Below are positions 11,291 to 23,027 of a DNA stretch of 64,000 nt, piece after piece (the stretch's first letter is position 1; each line of letters opens with the position of its first letter). Under the pieces are notes generated by a model. That model did not search any database and was not told where the DNA came from. It worked only from the letters and a program-made list of their open reading frames with translations. Source of the DNA: Liolophura sinensis (taxonomy: Eukaryota > Mollusca > Polyplacophora > Chitonida > Chitonidae); contig NC_088306.1 of the NCBI RefSeq assembly GCF_032854445.1, positions 6,693,924 through 6,757,923 on the forward strand, in the 5' to 3' direction. A program made the position numbers and the translations under genes.

Positions 11291-13100
11291 GTCAGCGATC
11301 CATGCAACTAGTAACCATTTTATGCCCGCTTTGCTCCAGCTTTGCCCTTCCGCCTATATTGTCTAGTCAGCGTTGTCCTGTTCCAAGCTTTTTTGTACCG
11401 CAAAGGTCAACCCTTATTCACAGACGCTTATTAGTGGCAGAGTCTTATAGTGCTAGCTTATGAATAGAAACAGATTCATCCTTAGGAACTCAAGGGCTTT
11501 GAAAGTTCTTGTGAACAAAAACGTGTACAAATCTGATTAGCATTGTCACGCTGATAACCATGGGCAAAGCGCTGCCAACGCAAGTGAGCCGTACAGTAGT
11601 CTCCCGCGAATCATTGTGGGGGCCCTTGACGCGGTTTTCTAACCATCTCGCCTATTCGCATTTCGCCTAACGGATTAACACCACGTGGCACGGTCAACAT
11701 CATGAAACAGACAGTTTTAAAGATGTTCACGTCTTAGATTGAAAGACACATGTAACGATGTTCAGCAGAATGCAGCGACACTTATCACTTCTGGAGTATC
11801 TGGTTATCACTAACAGAACATATAAATATGCTTTCCATTGCTGATTACGTCGCTCAAACTTGATTCTGTCTGGAATCAATACAGAACTGATGAACCTCGC
11901 ACAACAAATTATCTAGACGGATATCACAGAAAATTGAACGGTGTGGTGATGAACGCCTATCCATCCTTGAAAAGGAGAAAGTACCGAAATACAAACTTTC
12001 CTCCTTGAAAGCATCTTTGACCATCGGATTGAAAACGCCAATCAGATGCAGCGTCTTACTTGATTTAAGCCTTACAATACGTCACTGTACAGATATATGT
12101 GAATAATTTATCGTTAACTTATTCCATTCTTCATGCTTTATGTGACTTGTAAATAAACTTGTAAATAATAAACTCTTAACATACATTTCATAATTGTGTT
12201 CTGCTAATGGCATATGTGTAATCCTTTTGCTATTCCGACTGATACCAGGTGAGAGCCTCTGATACATGTGGACCGCTATTCGCCTAATCGATTTAAGGTG
12301 GGTGAAGTGCAAAGTAGGCGAAACGTGAAGACGCCCTTGAGGCAGTGCTTACGACTCCTTCCTGGCTGTTGTCCTCTACTCTCAAATTTTTCTTGTCGGC
12401 AAATTATGTCCGCTAAAAGGAAAGTGCGATATCCCACTGGGTTCTGGATTTGTCTGATCCCTTACAATGGAGACCGGTCATGATTTTGATGTAGTCTGGT
12501 AAATATATAGCCATACTACGAAAGCTATTGTCCAGCATTTAAAATGACAGACATAAAGTAGATGGTTGCCAAATCTACTACATGTAGCTATGAGAAACGT
12601 GTGTGATCATTGAAGCTCTCAAGCCTCGGGTTAATAAGGCTCAGGAATGGCTAAAACAGAACAGAATTATGAGGTGTGCGCATTCTCAACTCTCCTTTTT
12701 ACGTTTGAAAAACAAGGACTATTGAAACCTCAAATCAATACCCTCGTTTGTGCTAAAGCGCATTTGAAGAGAAATCCGTGTTGTGCGGTTACACACACAC
12801 ACACATGTACTCCAGCTTCTTGAAACGAGTGACTGGAGAAAACGAGTGCGTACATTTTTTTGGAACAAGTAGGTACAATATTCTGTTATTAAGATATCAT
12901 GAAAATGCGTGCAAAAGCAAATCACCGGGTATTACTAGATAGTATTGCCTTACATCGCTAGCTAATTTGTTTAATACATTTTATCAGCTTTGCAAATTCT
13001 GATCATAGGTGCCTGTATTTCAATTATCGTCAAATGCTGCCAAATGAACCGTAAGAAAAAGTGTTATAAAGCAGACTATCGGCAGAATACTTTCGGGCAT
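11291..13100. other. No gene seen
   Basis: No recognisable coding exon. Two short blocks with CGCCTATTCGC or ATTCGCCTAATCG (near 11650-11690 and 12268-12320) hint at an old dispersed repeat. A short (AC)n run lies at 12789-12804. Confidence 0.35.
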
Positions 13101-13102
13101 AC

Positions 13103-13497
13103 TCCTTACAGCGCATGCGTCGCTCTCTACCTTTCTCTTTACATCACTGCCACGAATGGTAAAGTTTGTTCAGAAATCTTAAAAAACGCCGAAGTCACTA
13201 GAGTACGGTGATGAGGTAGGAAGTGATGTCAGGGAAACAAAAACAATCCGTTTCAACGTTTGTCTCAAACAATACTTTATACACATACATCCTTTTTATG
13301 CAGAGTATGTACAACATAATCCTAAACAAAATCTTAAACACTTTTATTGATGAATGGTGATTAAATAGTTTCGTGGGTAATGAGGCTAAGCCAAGACAAG
13401 ACAAGCATACGCGCGTCTCATAGGCTGCAAAGATCAATCTTGACTAGTGGTGGCAGTGATGTAAAGCAAAAGGTAGAGAGCGACGCATGCGCTGTAA
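13103..13497. repeat. Inverted repeat, arms about 47 bp, fold-back element candidate
   Basis: The left arm at about 13106-13153 (TTACAGCGCATGCGTCGCTC...CATCACTGCCAC) is the near-perfect reverse complement of the right arm at about 13447-13495. About 290 bp separate them. No transposase is encoded, so this looks like a non-autonomous element or the inner part of one. No target duplication was fixed. Confidence 0.6.
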
Positions 13498-13690
13498 AGA
13501 CCATGACTTTGAAGATCAGAATTAATGGATGACAAGCCCATCCATCTGTCATATCAGTCAATTTCCTAGCTTTGTGACATATAAATGTGCGCCACTCGAC
13601 ATAGCGACGTCTGTGAATGAGTGTCATCTATTCAGGCAATTCTGGACAGTGCGTTTAAAAGCAGGGAATCAATCACGGTGTCATATAGAA

Positions 13691-13880
13691 GAAAAAAAAA
13701 CAGTGGCATTTGGTCGAATTCAATATGTTTTTATGAAGGGTGACACCAATTCTCACCCTCTGCAATGGGCGTGGAGAGTAATTTAAAGGTTTAGATTAAA
13801 GTCGACAGCAGTTTAGATAAGTGGTGTCACCCTTCAAAAAAAATAATGAATTTTGCCAAATGTCACTGTTTTTTTTTTGA
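13691..13880. mobile_element. Short fold-back/MITE-like element
   Basis: Arms of about 55 bp: 13691-13750 (A-run, CAGTGGCATTTGG, AAGGGTGACACCA) and 13824-13880 (TGGTGTCACCCTT, CCAAATGTCACTG, T-run) are reverse complements with a few mismatches, around a core of about 70 bp. The arms end in homopolymers. No protein is encoded. Confidence 0.65.
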
Positions 13881-14049
13881 AAATAATTATCACCTCACCC
13901 GAGGCAATAAGTTCTTGTCATAATAACTGCCCTTATGCAGTTTAACACCATGAATGAGAAAACACTTTCTAGCTTCATTTTCTGTGCAAGAAAATAGACT
14001 TCCAACAATTTCATGTGTAGAGCTTGTGTTGTCACTAACGAAAGGCAAT

Positions 14050-14215
14050 TGTGGTAAGCTCGGTGAAGTTGGCACAAGATTTTAACACATTACATACCAT
14101 ATTCGCCAGAATGAAACTCGTGCAGCTGGGAATATAAAATTGAATGATGTGTTGAAATCGTGCCAACTTTACGTTTTACCTGGCATGGTAAAGTTGGCAC
14201 AATATTCCAACATAA
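14050..14215. repeat. Inverted-repeat element, 'AAGTTGGCAC' type, copy 1
   Basis: GAAGTTGGCACAAGATTTTAACACA at about 14065 faces TGTGTTGAAATCGTGCCAACTTTAC at about 14150-14178, and a third arm-like stretch (GTAAAGTTGGCACAATATTCC) follows at 14187. A compact relative is at 31846-31942. Confidence 0.5.
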
Positions 14216-14261
14216 CATTCTACTGGGCAATAAATATATATATATTTATATAAATCTCTAC

Positions 14262-14880
14262 ATCTTGTGCCATTCTAGACCGTCTGCTACTTGCCATGGT
14301 GTCAAAAATGCTTTCTAAAGATGGGAATCATAAGGAAGATAAGCGTTTAAATTTTTACATTAAAGGGGTAGGAAAAGAAATGTTGCAAGTCGCAGACGCC
14401 CTGGAATGAGAATTGATCGACGGTACTGTCTCCCATCTCCACATTTAATGACATTCTAGACCGTCTGATACTTGCCACGGTGTCAAAATTGCCTTATGAA
14501 AAATGGGTATCCTTAAAAATATGATCGCTTATATACGTACATTCGAAAGGTCCAAAAACATATGTATATATGGAATGGGGAAAACCAGAGAGTACTGTGA
14601 CTCAGCTTCACATTTAATGCCATTCCAGCCCGCCTGATACTTGCCACGCTGTCAGAAACGCCCAAAACAAAATGGGTATTACTGAAAAGATAACCTCTTC
14701 TTCAGGAACATCCAAGGGGTTGAAAAACGTATGCTGTCAGTCGCAGGAGCCCTGGGAGGGGAATTTGTTGACAGTTCTGTGTCCCATCTGTACATTTAGT
14801 TCCATTCTAGACCGTCTGCTACCGCCACAGTGTCAAAATGGCACAAAATGTCTATTGTTATTAAAGATAATCGCTCAAAG
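14262..14880. repeat. Tandem array, ~180-bp unit, left part
   Basis: The marker CATTCTAGACCGTCTG or a close variant recurs at about 14271, 14452, 14621 and 14802, giving periods of 181, 169 and 181 bp. Units share TACTTGCCACGGTGTC, AATGGGTAT and CAGTCGCAGGAGCCCTGG-like blocks. The array is cut at 14880 by the LINE complex and resumes at 30661. Confidence 0.75.
14868..14880. repeat. Left target-site duplication of the outer LINE
   Basis: TAATCGCTCAAAG, identical to 30661-30673 at the other end of the complex. Confidence 0.9.
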
Positions 14881-17800
14881 AATGAATGAATGATTATGGC
14901 TTAACGCCACATTGGCAATATTTCAGCCATATCGTGGCGAGAACAAGGTGAAAACGCGACACGGTAGAGGTTTTCGACATGATAATATGAACATCAAAAG
15001 TAAAACAAAAGTACAGACATGTTTAAAATCGTATAAAAGAAAAATAAGAGTTAAAACTCGAAAACCAGGGTTATAGTACATGTATAAATATATATAACTG
15101 TTTATCTATAGATATTTATGACAATTAAAATTTATATTTTATGATATAGGCCAATGGCCTTCAAATAATTTATGACAACATCGCCAGCGATGCTGTCAAA
15201 TAAATCATATATAGAGTTGACCGTGTAGAATCTCTGCCGAACATGGGCAAAGTCTACACAGTCAACCAGAATATGTTTAATGCCATATTGAGCATCACAT
15301 CCAACACACTCGGGAGCACTGCTCCCATCTAAGATGAAATTGTGTGTCAGATGAGAATGTCCAATACGGCATCTGGTTAAAACGACTTGGTCTCTACGAG
15401 ACATATCAAATGTATATGAATTATAGCCAATGACCGGATGAATAGCATGCAGTTTATTATGGGCCTGCAAGTTCCATTCACCCTGCCAAAGGCCACGAAT
15501 ATATTTAAGAATATTCGACTTCATGTCAGTATAAGGGATTTTTATCTTAGATATGGGTTTATTTAGGGCAGCTTTCGCCTCCCTGTCTGCGACTGTGTTT
15601 CCATGGATACCAATATGACTTGGTATCCAGCAGAATATAATATCTTTACCTCTTCTAATTAATTTCCTATGTATAGCTAAAATTTGAAGGATCAAGGGAT
15701 TTTTAAATTTATTATTCTGTATTGCCAGTAAGCTAGACAACGAGTCCGTGCATATCATTGCCCTCTGGGCACACCCAGAAGAAACATATGATAAGGCAAG
15801 GAGTATAGCTCTGGCCTCGGCAGAGAATATTGAAGAAGAGGATGGAAGACGAAAGGAAGAGACCCGCTGCTCTAAGACAGCCGCAGTCGCAACCCTGTCC
15901 CCATCCTTCGACCCGTCAGTATATATAAATTTATAATCCGTATAATTAGCTTTAATTTCAGCAAAACCTTGCTGAATTATAAGAGGATTTATATTCGATT
16001 TATTATATTTACGTAGATCAAATATTAGTTTTGGTTGTGGGAGAAGCCATGGAGAAGACTCCGGAAAAGACACCGGAGCTATATCATCCAGCTTGATGTT
16101 ACCTCCCACAATATGGTCCTGTATACGAAGACCGAACGAAGGGATCTTGTTAGGACATTTAGTATATTTGTCTACATATAATGGATTGAAAACACAGTCG
16201 TAGGCAGGGTTTGTTGGATGAGCTTTAAGCTTTGTACTATATTGAAGGCTAAGTTTTATACGTCGGTGATATAAAGAAGGCTCATTTGCCTCCACGTATA
16301 AACTTTCTACTGGTGAGGTTCTAAAAGCACCAAGGCTGAGCCTCAAACCTTGGTGATGAACGGGATCCAACATTTTAATGTACGACTTCCTACCGGAACC
16401 GTAAATGATGGATCCATAGTCCAATTTAGACCTCACCAGAGAACGATATAAATTAAGTAAAACTGATCGGTCAGCACCCCAATCGGTGCTAGACACGACC
16501 TTAATTATATCGAGAGCCTTTGTACATTTAGCTTTAAGCATTTTTATGTGAGGTATAAAAGATAGCTTACTATCAAATATTATACCTAAAAATTTTGTTT
16601 CTCCAACAATTTTAATCTGTTTACCACAAAAAGTAAGCTCAGGGTCAAGATGAAGTTTCCGTTTATTACAAAAATGCATACCGACGGTTTTAGACGTTGA
16701 AAATCTAAAACCGTTTTCAGTTGCCCATTTCTCGATCTTATTGAGACAAAGCTGCAAATGACGTTCGATATTATTCATGTTCTTAGCTCGGTAGCATATA
16801 AGGAAATGATCGACGTATAAAGAACCCTCTGTGCCAGATGTTAATGTTTTTGCTAGGCTATTTATTTTTATGCTAAACAGAGTTGGTGATAGAATGCTGC
16901 CCTGGGGTACACCCATTTCCTGCTCATAAGAGTCAGAAAGAGTGGACCCAACCCGTACCTTAAACTGACGATCGGATAAAAATTGAGATATAAATATAGG
17001 TAATCGACCTTTAAGACCCATGTTCGCGAGGTCTTTTAAAATACCATATTTCCATGTGGTGTCGTAGGCCTTTTCAAGGTCAAAAAATATGGACACCACA
17101 TGTTCGTTATTGATGAAGCCATCGCGAACAAAGGTTTCGAATCGAACAAGGTGATCTATGGTAGATCTACCTTGCCGAAAACCACATTGAATATTAGATA
17201 AAAGCTTGTTGGTTTCAAGACACCAAACAAGTCTATCATTAATCATCCGTTCCATAGTCTTACAGACACAGCTGGTAAGAGCTATGGGACGGTAATTATT
17301 TGGATCATTATGATCCTTACCCGGTTTGGGAACCGGGATAATACACGCCTCCCTCCATGAGGCTGGAAAATTACCAGTTATCCAAATATCATTAATCAAG
17401 TCCAAGAGAGTCTCCAGTGGCTCACATGGTAAATGGTTCAGAAACTTATAATATACATTATCAGGACCACAAGCAGTATCGTGGGCCTTTTTTAATGCAG
17501 TTTTAAGTTCCTCGATATTAAAAGGATTATTATAATCTTCTAAATTCTTAGAAGAAAAGGGCAATTTAATTTTCTCCTTCTGGTTTTTAATACGTTGGAA
17601 TTCTTTAGTATAATTCTCAGAAGAAGATTTCTTTGAGATTGTTTCAGCTAGTTTATTAGCTATATCGGGTGGAGAAGTTATTATATTATCTCCATCTTTT
17701 AAATGCTGAACTTTTGCTCTATTATTTTTGCCCTTAAGTTTCTGAACCATGTTCCAGACCTTACGCATGGGTGTTTTTGACGTAATGCCTGAAACAAAGT

Positions 17801-18820
17801 TCCGCCAACAAGATCGTCTCTTGGACTTGAGTAATCGACGAGCCTTAGCTCGAAAAATACGAACCTGGTTTAAGTTATTATCAGTAGGACATGTATTAAA
17901 ATTTCGCTCGGCCTTTTTGGGGTCTTTAATGGCTTTGCGACAGTCCTTATCATACCAGGGTTTGCTTTTGGATTGTGGATTTGTCGAGGTTTTAGGGATA
18001 GTTCTATCGGCAGCTCGTAATACAAGCTCGTTAAATTTTAATATAGGATCATTTGTTGCATTGAGAGTCTCTGGAGAGATATCAGCCTCGCAGAACATCT
18101 CAAATGCGATCCAGTCTGCTTTATCGAATTTCCACCTAGCTACACGTTCTAAAGAATTAGAAGTGATATGCTCTAGGATAATAGGAAAATGGTCACTACC
18201 ACAAAGATCGTCATGCACCCTCCAAGAAAAATCTGGGAGAAGTGATGGATCTGTGATAGTGAGGTCGATAGCAGAATAAGTGCCATTACCTGGATGTAAA
18301 TAGGTGTTAGAACCATCATTGAAATAACACAGTTCTTCCTTACATAAGAAGTCTTCGACTATCTTGCCCTTATTATTTATGTTATTACTGCCCCATAGAG
18401 GGTTATGGGAATTAAAATCTCCCATAATGATAAACGGTTTTGGCAATTGTTCTATTAGAGTATGTAACTGAGAAGCTGACAAAGAAGTGTTCGGAGGTAT
18501 ATACACCGAACACAATGTGACTGTTTTAGACAGTGAAATACGAACGGCCACAGCCTGAAGCTCTGTATGCAGAGCAACAGGGCTGTGGATAATACTGTTA
18601 TTAATGAATATCGAGGAGCTGCCTGCAGCTGGCTCTTCTTCATTTGAATAAGTACTATATAATGAATAATTTTTAAGGGCTACTGTGTCTTTGTCAGATA
18701 TCTTCAGGTGAGTTTCCTGAAGACATAGGGCTACTGGATTAAAAGATTGAACTAGCTGTGTTATTTCAATAAAATTGACCTTAAGACCTCGACAATTCCA
18801 CTGTATAAATTTGTCTAAAG
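14881..18820 (-). mobile_element. LINE copy A: 3' part of the outer element
   Basis: Contains the 3' UTR (14881-15131) and nearly all of ORF2 of the element that first inserted here. Its 3' end is bounded by the 13-bp duplication. Its 5' side stops at AATTTGTCTAAAG (18808-18820), the site where a second element inserted; the missing first codons, ORF1 and 5' UTR of the outer element are on the far side, at 28667-30660. On the minus strand the 3' end reads as a hairpin followed by (CATT)n. Confidence 0.85.
15132..18820 (-). pseudogene. LINE ORF2 (APE-RT-RNase H), copy A, catalytic mutation and split
   Basis: The reading frame is open over about 1,229 codons from 18820 to the stop at 15134-15132; no start is left because the ATG lies at 28686. 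Endonuclease motifs NCRGL, QETH, MGDFNSHN and GSDHF, RT motifs GFRQGRST, FFDLEKAYD and GVPQGSILSPT, and RNase H motifs TDGSKDG, SAEARA and IPSHIGIHGN are all present. The RT active box reads YVDH instead of YVDD: the codon at 16808-16806 is CAT. That Asp binds catalytic metal, so this copy should be dead as an RT. It is about the same length as the intact copy at 23028-26723 and belongs to the same 3' subfamily as the copy at 54.5-58.2 kb (shared WATENGFRF and CNKRKLHL). Confidence 0.9.
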
Positions 18821-19079
18821 AATGAATGAATGATTATGGCTTAACGCCACATCGGCAATATTTCAGCCATATCGTGGCGAGAACAAGGTGAAAAACGCGA
18901 GACGGTTAAGGTTTTCGATATAATAATATGAACACCAAAAGTAAAACAAAAAGTACAGACATGATTAAAATCGTATAAAAGAAAAATAAGATTTAAAACT
19001 CGAAAACCAGGGTTATAGTACATATATAAATATATATGTATATAACTATTTATCTATAGATAAATATGACAATAAAAAT

Positions 19080-22000
19080 TTATATTTTATGATATAGGCC
19101 AATGGCCTTCAAATATTTTATGACAATATCGCCAGCGATGCTGTCAAACAAATCATGTATAGAGGTGACCGTGTAGAACCTTTGCCGAACATGAGCAAAG
19201 TCTACACAGTCAACCAAGATATGTCTGATGCCGTATTGAGTATCACATCCAACACACTCGGGAGCACTGCTCCCATCTAAGATGAAATTGTGTGTCAGAT
19301 GAGAATGCCCAATACGACACCTCGTTAAAACTACTTGGTCTCTCCGAGACATTTGACAAGTATAGGCATTGTAGCCAATGACAGGATGAATGGCATGCAG
19401 TTTATTATGGATCTGCAAGTCCCATTCACCCTGCCAAAGGCCACGAATATATTTAAGAATATTTGACTTCACGTCAGTATAAGGCAATTTAACCGGAGAT
19501 ACAGGTTTATATAGGGCAGCTTTCGCTTCCCTGTCCACGACTGTGTTTCCATGGATACCAGTGTGACTTGGTATCCAACAGAATATAATATCTTTACCTC
19601 TTTTGATTAGTTTTCGGTGTTTGGCTATTATCTCAAGTATCAATGGATTTTTAAATTTATTATTCTGAATCGCCAAAAGGCAAGACAGCGAGTCGCTGCA
19701 TATCACTGCCCTCTGGACATGCCCAGAGGAAACATATGATAAGGCCAGGAGTATAGCCCTGGCCTCTGCAGAAAAGATAGAAGATGAAGGTGGCAGACGA
19801 AGAGAAGTGACCCGCTGCTCTAAGACAGCCGCAGCCGCAACCCTGTCCCCATCCTTTGACCCGTCAGTGTATATAAATTTGTAATCCATATAATGAGCCT
19901 TGATTTCAGCAAAACTTTGCTGAATTATAAGAGGATTTGTATTGGATTTATTATATTTACGTAGATCAAATATTAGTTTAGTTTGTGGGAGGAGCCATGG
20001 AGGAGACTCCGGAAAAGACACCGGAGCTATATCCTCCAGCTTGATGTTAGCTCCCACAATATGGTCCCGTATGCGAAGACCGAACGAAGGGATCTTGTTA
20101 GGACATTTAATATATTTGTCTACATATAATGGATTGAAAACACAGTCATAGGCAGGGTTTGTTGGATGAGCTTTAAGCTTACTAGCGTATTGAAGGCTAA
20201 GTTTTATACGTCGGTTGTATAAGGAAGGCTCATTTGCCTCCACGTATAAACTTTCTACTGGTGAGGTTCTAAAAGCACCAAGGCTGAGCCTCAAACCTTG
20301 GTGATGAACAGGATCCAACATTTTAATATACGACTTCCTAGCGGAACCGTAAATGATGGATCCATAGTCCAATTTAGACCTCACCAGAGAACGATATAAA
20401 TTAAGTAAAACTGATCGGTCAGCACCCCAATCGGTGCTAGACACGACCTTAATTATATCGAGAGCCTTTGTGCATTTAGCTTTAAGCATTTTAATATGAG
20501 GTATAAATGATAATTTTCTATCGAATATAACCCCTAAAAATTTATTTTCTCCAACAATTTTCACTGGTTTACCACAAAAATTAAGTTCAGGGTCAAGATG
20601 GAATTTCCGTTGATTACAAAAATGCATACCGACGGTTTTAGATGTTGAAAATCTAAAACCATTGGCAACTGCCCATTTCTCGATCTTATTGAGACAAAGC
20701 TGCAGTTGCCGCTCGATGTTATTCATATTTTTAGCACGGTAGCATATCAGGAAATCATCTACATATAAAAAACCCTCTGTGCCAGATGTTAATGTTTTAG
20801 CCAAACTATTAATTTTTATGCTAAATAGTGTTGGTGAAAGGATACTGCCCTGGGGTACACCCATTTCCTGCTCATAAGAATCAGAAAGAGTGGACCCCAC
20901 CCTTACCTTAAACTGACGATCGGATAAAAATTCTGATATAAATATAGGTAATCGGCCTTTAAGACCCATATCCGTAAGGTCTTTTAAAATACCATATTTC
21001 CATGTGGTGTCGTAGGCCTTCTCAAGGTCAAAAAATATGGACACCACATGTTCTTTATTGATGAAGCCATCACGAATAAAAGTTTCGAATCGAACAAGGT
21101 GATCCATGGTAGATCTACCTTGCCGAAAACCGCATTGAATATTAGATAAAAGCTTGTTGGTTTCAAGAAACCAAACAAGTCTATCATTAATCATCCGTTC
21201 CATAGTCTTACAGACACAGCTGGTAAGAGCTATGGGACGGTAATTTTTTGGATCAGTATGATCCTTACCCGGTTTGGGAACCGGAATAATACACGCCTCC
21301 CTCCATGATGGTGGAAAATTACCAGTTATCCAAATATCATTAAGCAAGTCCAAGAGAGTCTTCAGTGGATCAGGTGGTAAATGGTTCAGAAACTTATAAT
21401 ATACATTATCAGGACCACAGGCAGTATCGTGGGCCTTTTTCAATGCAGTTCTAAGTTCCTCGATATTAAAAGGGTGATTATAATCTTCTAAATTCTTAGA
21501 AGAAAAAGGCAATTTAATTTTCTCCTTCTGGTTTTTAATATGTTGGAATTCTTTAGAGTAATTCTCAGAAGAAGATTTGTTTGAAATTGTTTCAGCTAGT
21601 TTATTTGCTATATTGGGTGGAGAAGTTAAAATATTATCTCCATCTTTTAAATGCTAAACTTTTGCTTTATTATATTTGCCCTTAAGTTTCTGAACCATGT
21701 TCCAGACCTTACGCATGGGTGTTTTTGACGTAATGCCTGAAACAAAGTTCCGCCAACAAGATCGTCTCTTGGACTTGAGTAATCGACGAGCCTTAGCTCG
21801 AAAAATACGAACCTGGTTTAAGTTATTATCAGTAGGACATGTATTAAAATTTCGCTCGGCCTTTTTGGGGTCTTTAATGGCTTTGCGACAGTCCTTATCA
21901 TACCAGGGTTTGCTTTTGGATTGTGGATTTGTCGAGGTTTTAGGGATAGTTCTATCGGCAGCTCGTAATACAAGCTCGTTAAATTTTAATATAGGATCAT

Positions 22001-22768
22001 TTGTTGCATTGAGAGTCTCTGGAGAGATATCAGCCTCGCAGAACATCTCAAATGCGATCCAGTCTGCTTTATCGAATTTCCACCTAGCTACACGTTCTAA
22101 AGAATTAGAAGTGATATGCTCTAGGATAATAGGAAAATGGTCACTACCACAAAGATCGTCATGCACCCTCCAAGAAAAATCTGGGAGAAGTGATGGATCT
22201 GTGATAGTGAGGTCGATAGCAGAATAAGTGCCATTACCTGGATGTAAATAGGTGTTAGAACCATCATTGAAATAACACAGTTCTTCCTTACATAAGAAGT
22301 CTTCGACTATCTTGCCCTTATTATTTATGTTATTACTGCCCCATAGAGGGTTATGGGAATTAAAATCTCCCATAATGATAAACGGTTTTGGCAATTGTTC
22401 TATTAGATTATGTAACTGAGAAGCTGACAAAGAAGTGTTCGGAGGTATATACACCGAACACAATGTGACTGTTTTAGACAGTGAAATACGAACGGCCACA
22501 GCCTGAAGCTCTGTATGCAGAGCAACAGGGCTGTGGATAATACTGTTATTAATGAATATCGAGGAGCCGCCTGCAGCTCGCTCTTCTTCATTTGAATAAG
22601 TACTATATAATGAATAATTTTTAAGGGCTACTGTGTCTTTGTCAGATATCTTCAGGTGAGTTTCCTGAAGACATAGGGCTACTGGATTAAAAGATTGAAC
22701 TAGCTGTGTTATTTCAATAAAATTGACCTTAAGACCTCGACAATTCCACTGTATAAATTTGTCTAAAG
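19080..22768 (-). pseudogene. LINE ORF2, hybrid unit B, one nonsense codon
   Basis: The same 1,231-codon frame as copy C minus the first few codons. It is open except for TAG at 21656-21654, where all other copies have CAG (Gln) in KVQHLKDG. This splits the frame into an endonuclease part (22768 to 21654) and an RT-RNase H part whose first Met is at 21512. The YVDD box and RNase H motifs are intact. It has no ATG at the natural position and no ORF1, so it cannot work as an element alone. The nonsense change is private to B, so it arose after the crossover or was in the parent chromosome. Confidence 0.9.
22756..22768. repeat. Target-site duplication, left side of LINE C
   Basis: AATTTGTCTAAAG, identical to 28667-28679. 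A third copy at 18808-18820 is at the left of unit B, carried there by the duplication. Confidence 0.9.
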
Positions 22769-23027
22769 AATGAATGAATGATTATGGCTTAACGCCACAT
22801 CGGCAATATTTCAGCCATATCGTGGCGAGAACAAGGTGAAAAACGCGAGACGGTTAAGGTTTTCGATATAATAATATGAACACCAAAAGTAAAACAAAAA
22901 GTACAGACATGATTAAAATCGTATAAAAGAAAAATAAGATTTAAAACTCGAAAACCAGGGTTATAGTACATGTATAAATATATATGTATATAACTATTTA
23001 TCTATAGATAAATATGACAATAAAAAT
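22769..23027 (-). other. LINE C 3' UTR with terminal hairpin and (CATT)n
   Basis: On the minus strand the last 60 nt read CTCGCCACGATATGGC...GCCGATGTGGCG and then TTAAGCCATAATCATTCATTCATT. GCCAC pairs with GTGGC and GGC with GCC, giving a stem-loop directly before the CATT repeats. All four copies keep it, as do two stray tails at 38.9 and 39.1 kb. In several LINE groups such a 3' hairpin is what the RT recognises; here that is inference. Confidence 0.7.

Larger units (their letters stand above)
18821..22768 (-). mobile_element. LINE unit B: recombinant 3'/5' hybrid
   Basis: A 3,948-bp unit consisting of a 3' UTR and ORF2 with no ORF1. From 18821 to about 21674 it is nearly identical to copy C (22769 onward). 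From about 21738 to 22768 it carries copy A variants instead (for example GCCTG for GCCCG at 21738, GGGGTCTTTA at 21867, GGTGTTAG at 22250, and the outer-element end TATAAATTTGTCTAAAG). It is flanked on both sides by AATTTGTCTAAAG. The offset to A and to C is the same, 3,948 bp, over ORF2. This is the structure expected from unequal crossing-over between A and C. Confidence 0.85.

Noticed and set aside
17749-18279. 176-codon plus-strand open frame, repeated at 21697, 25645 and 57102
   Set aside because: It lies antisense to the conserved endonuclease part of ORF2 and is preserved because ORF2 is; no independent motif or start context.
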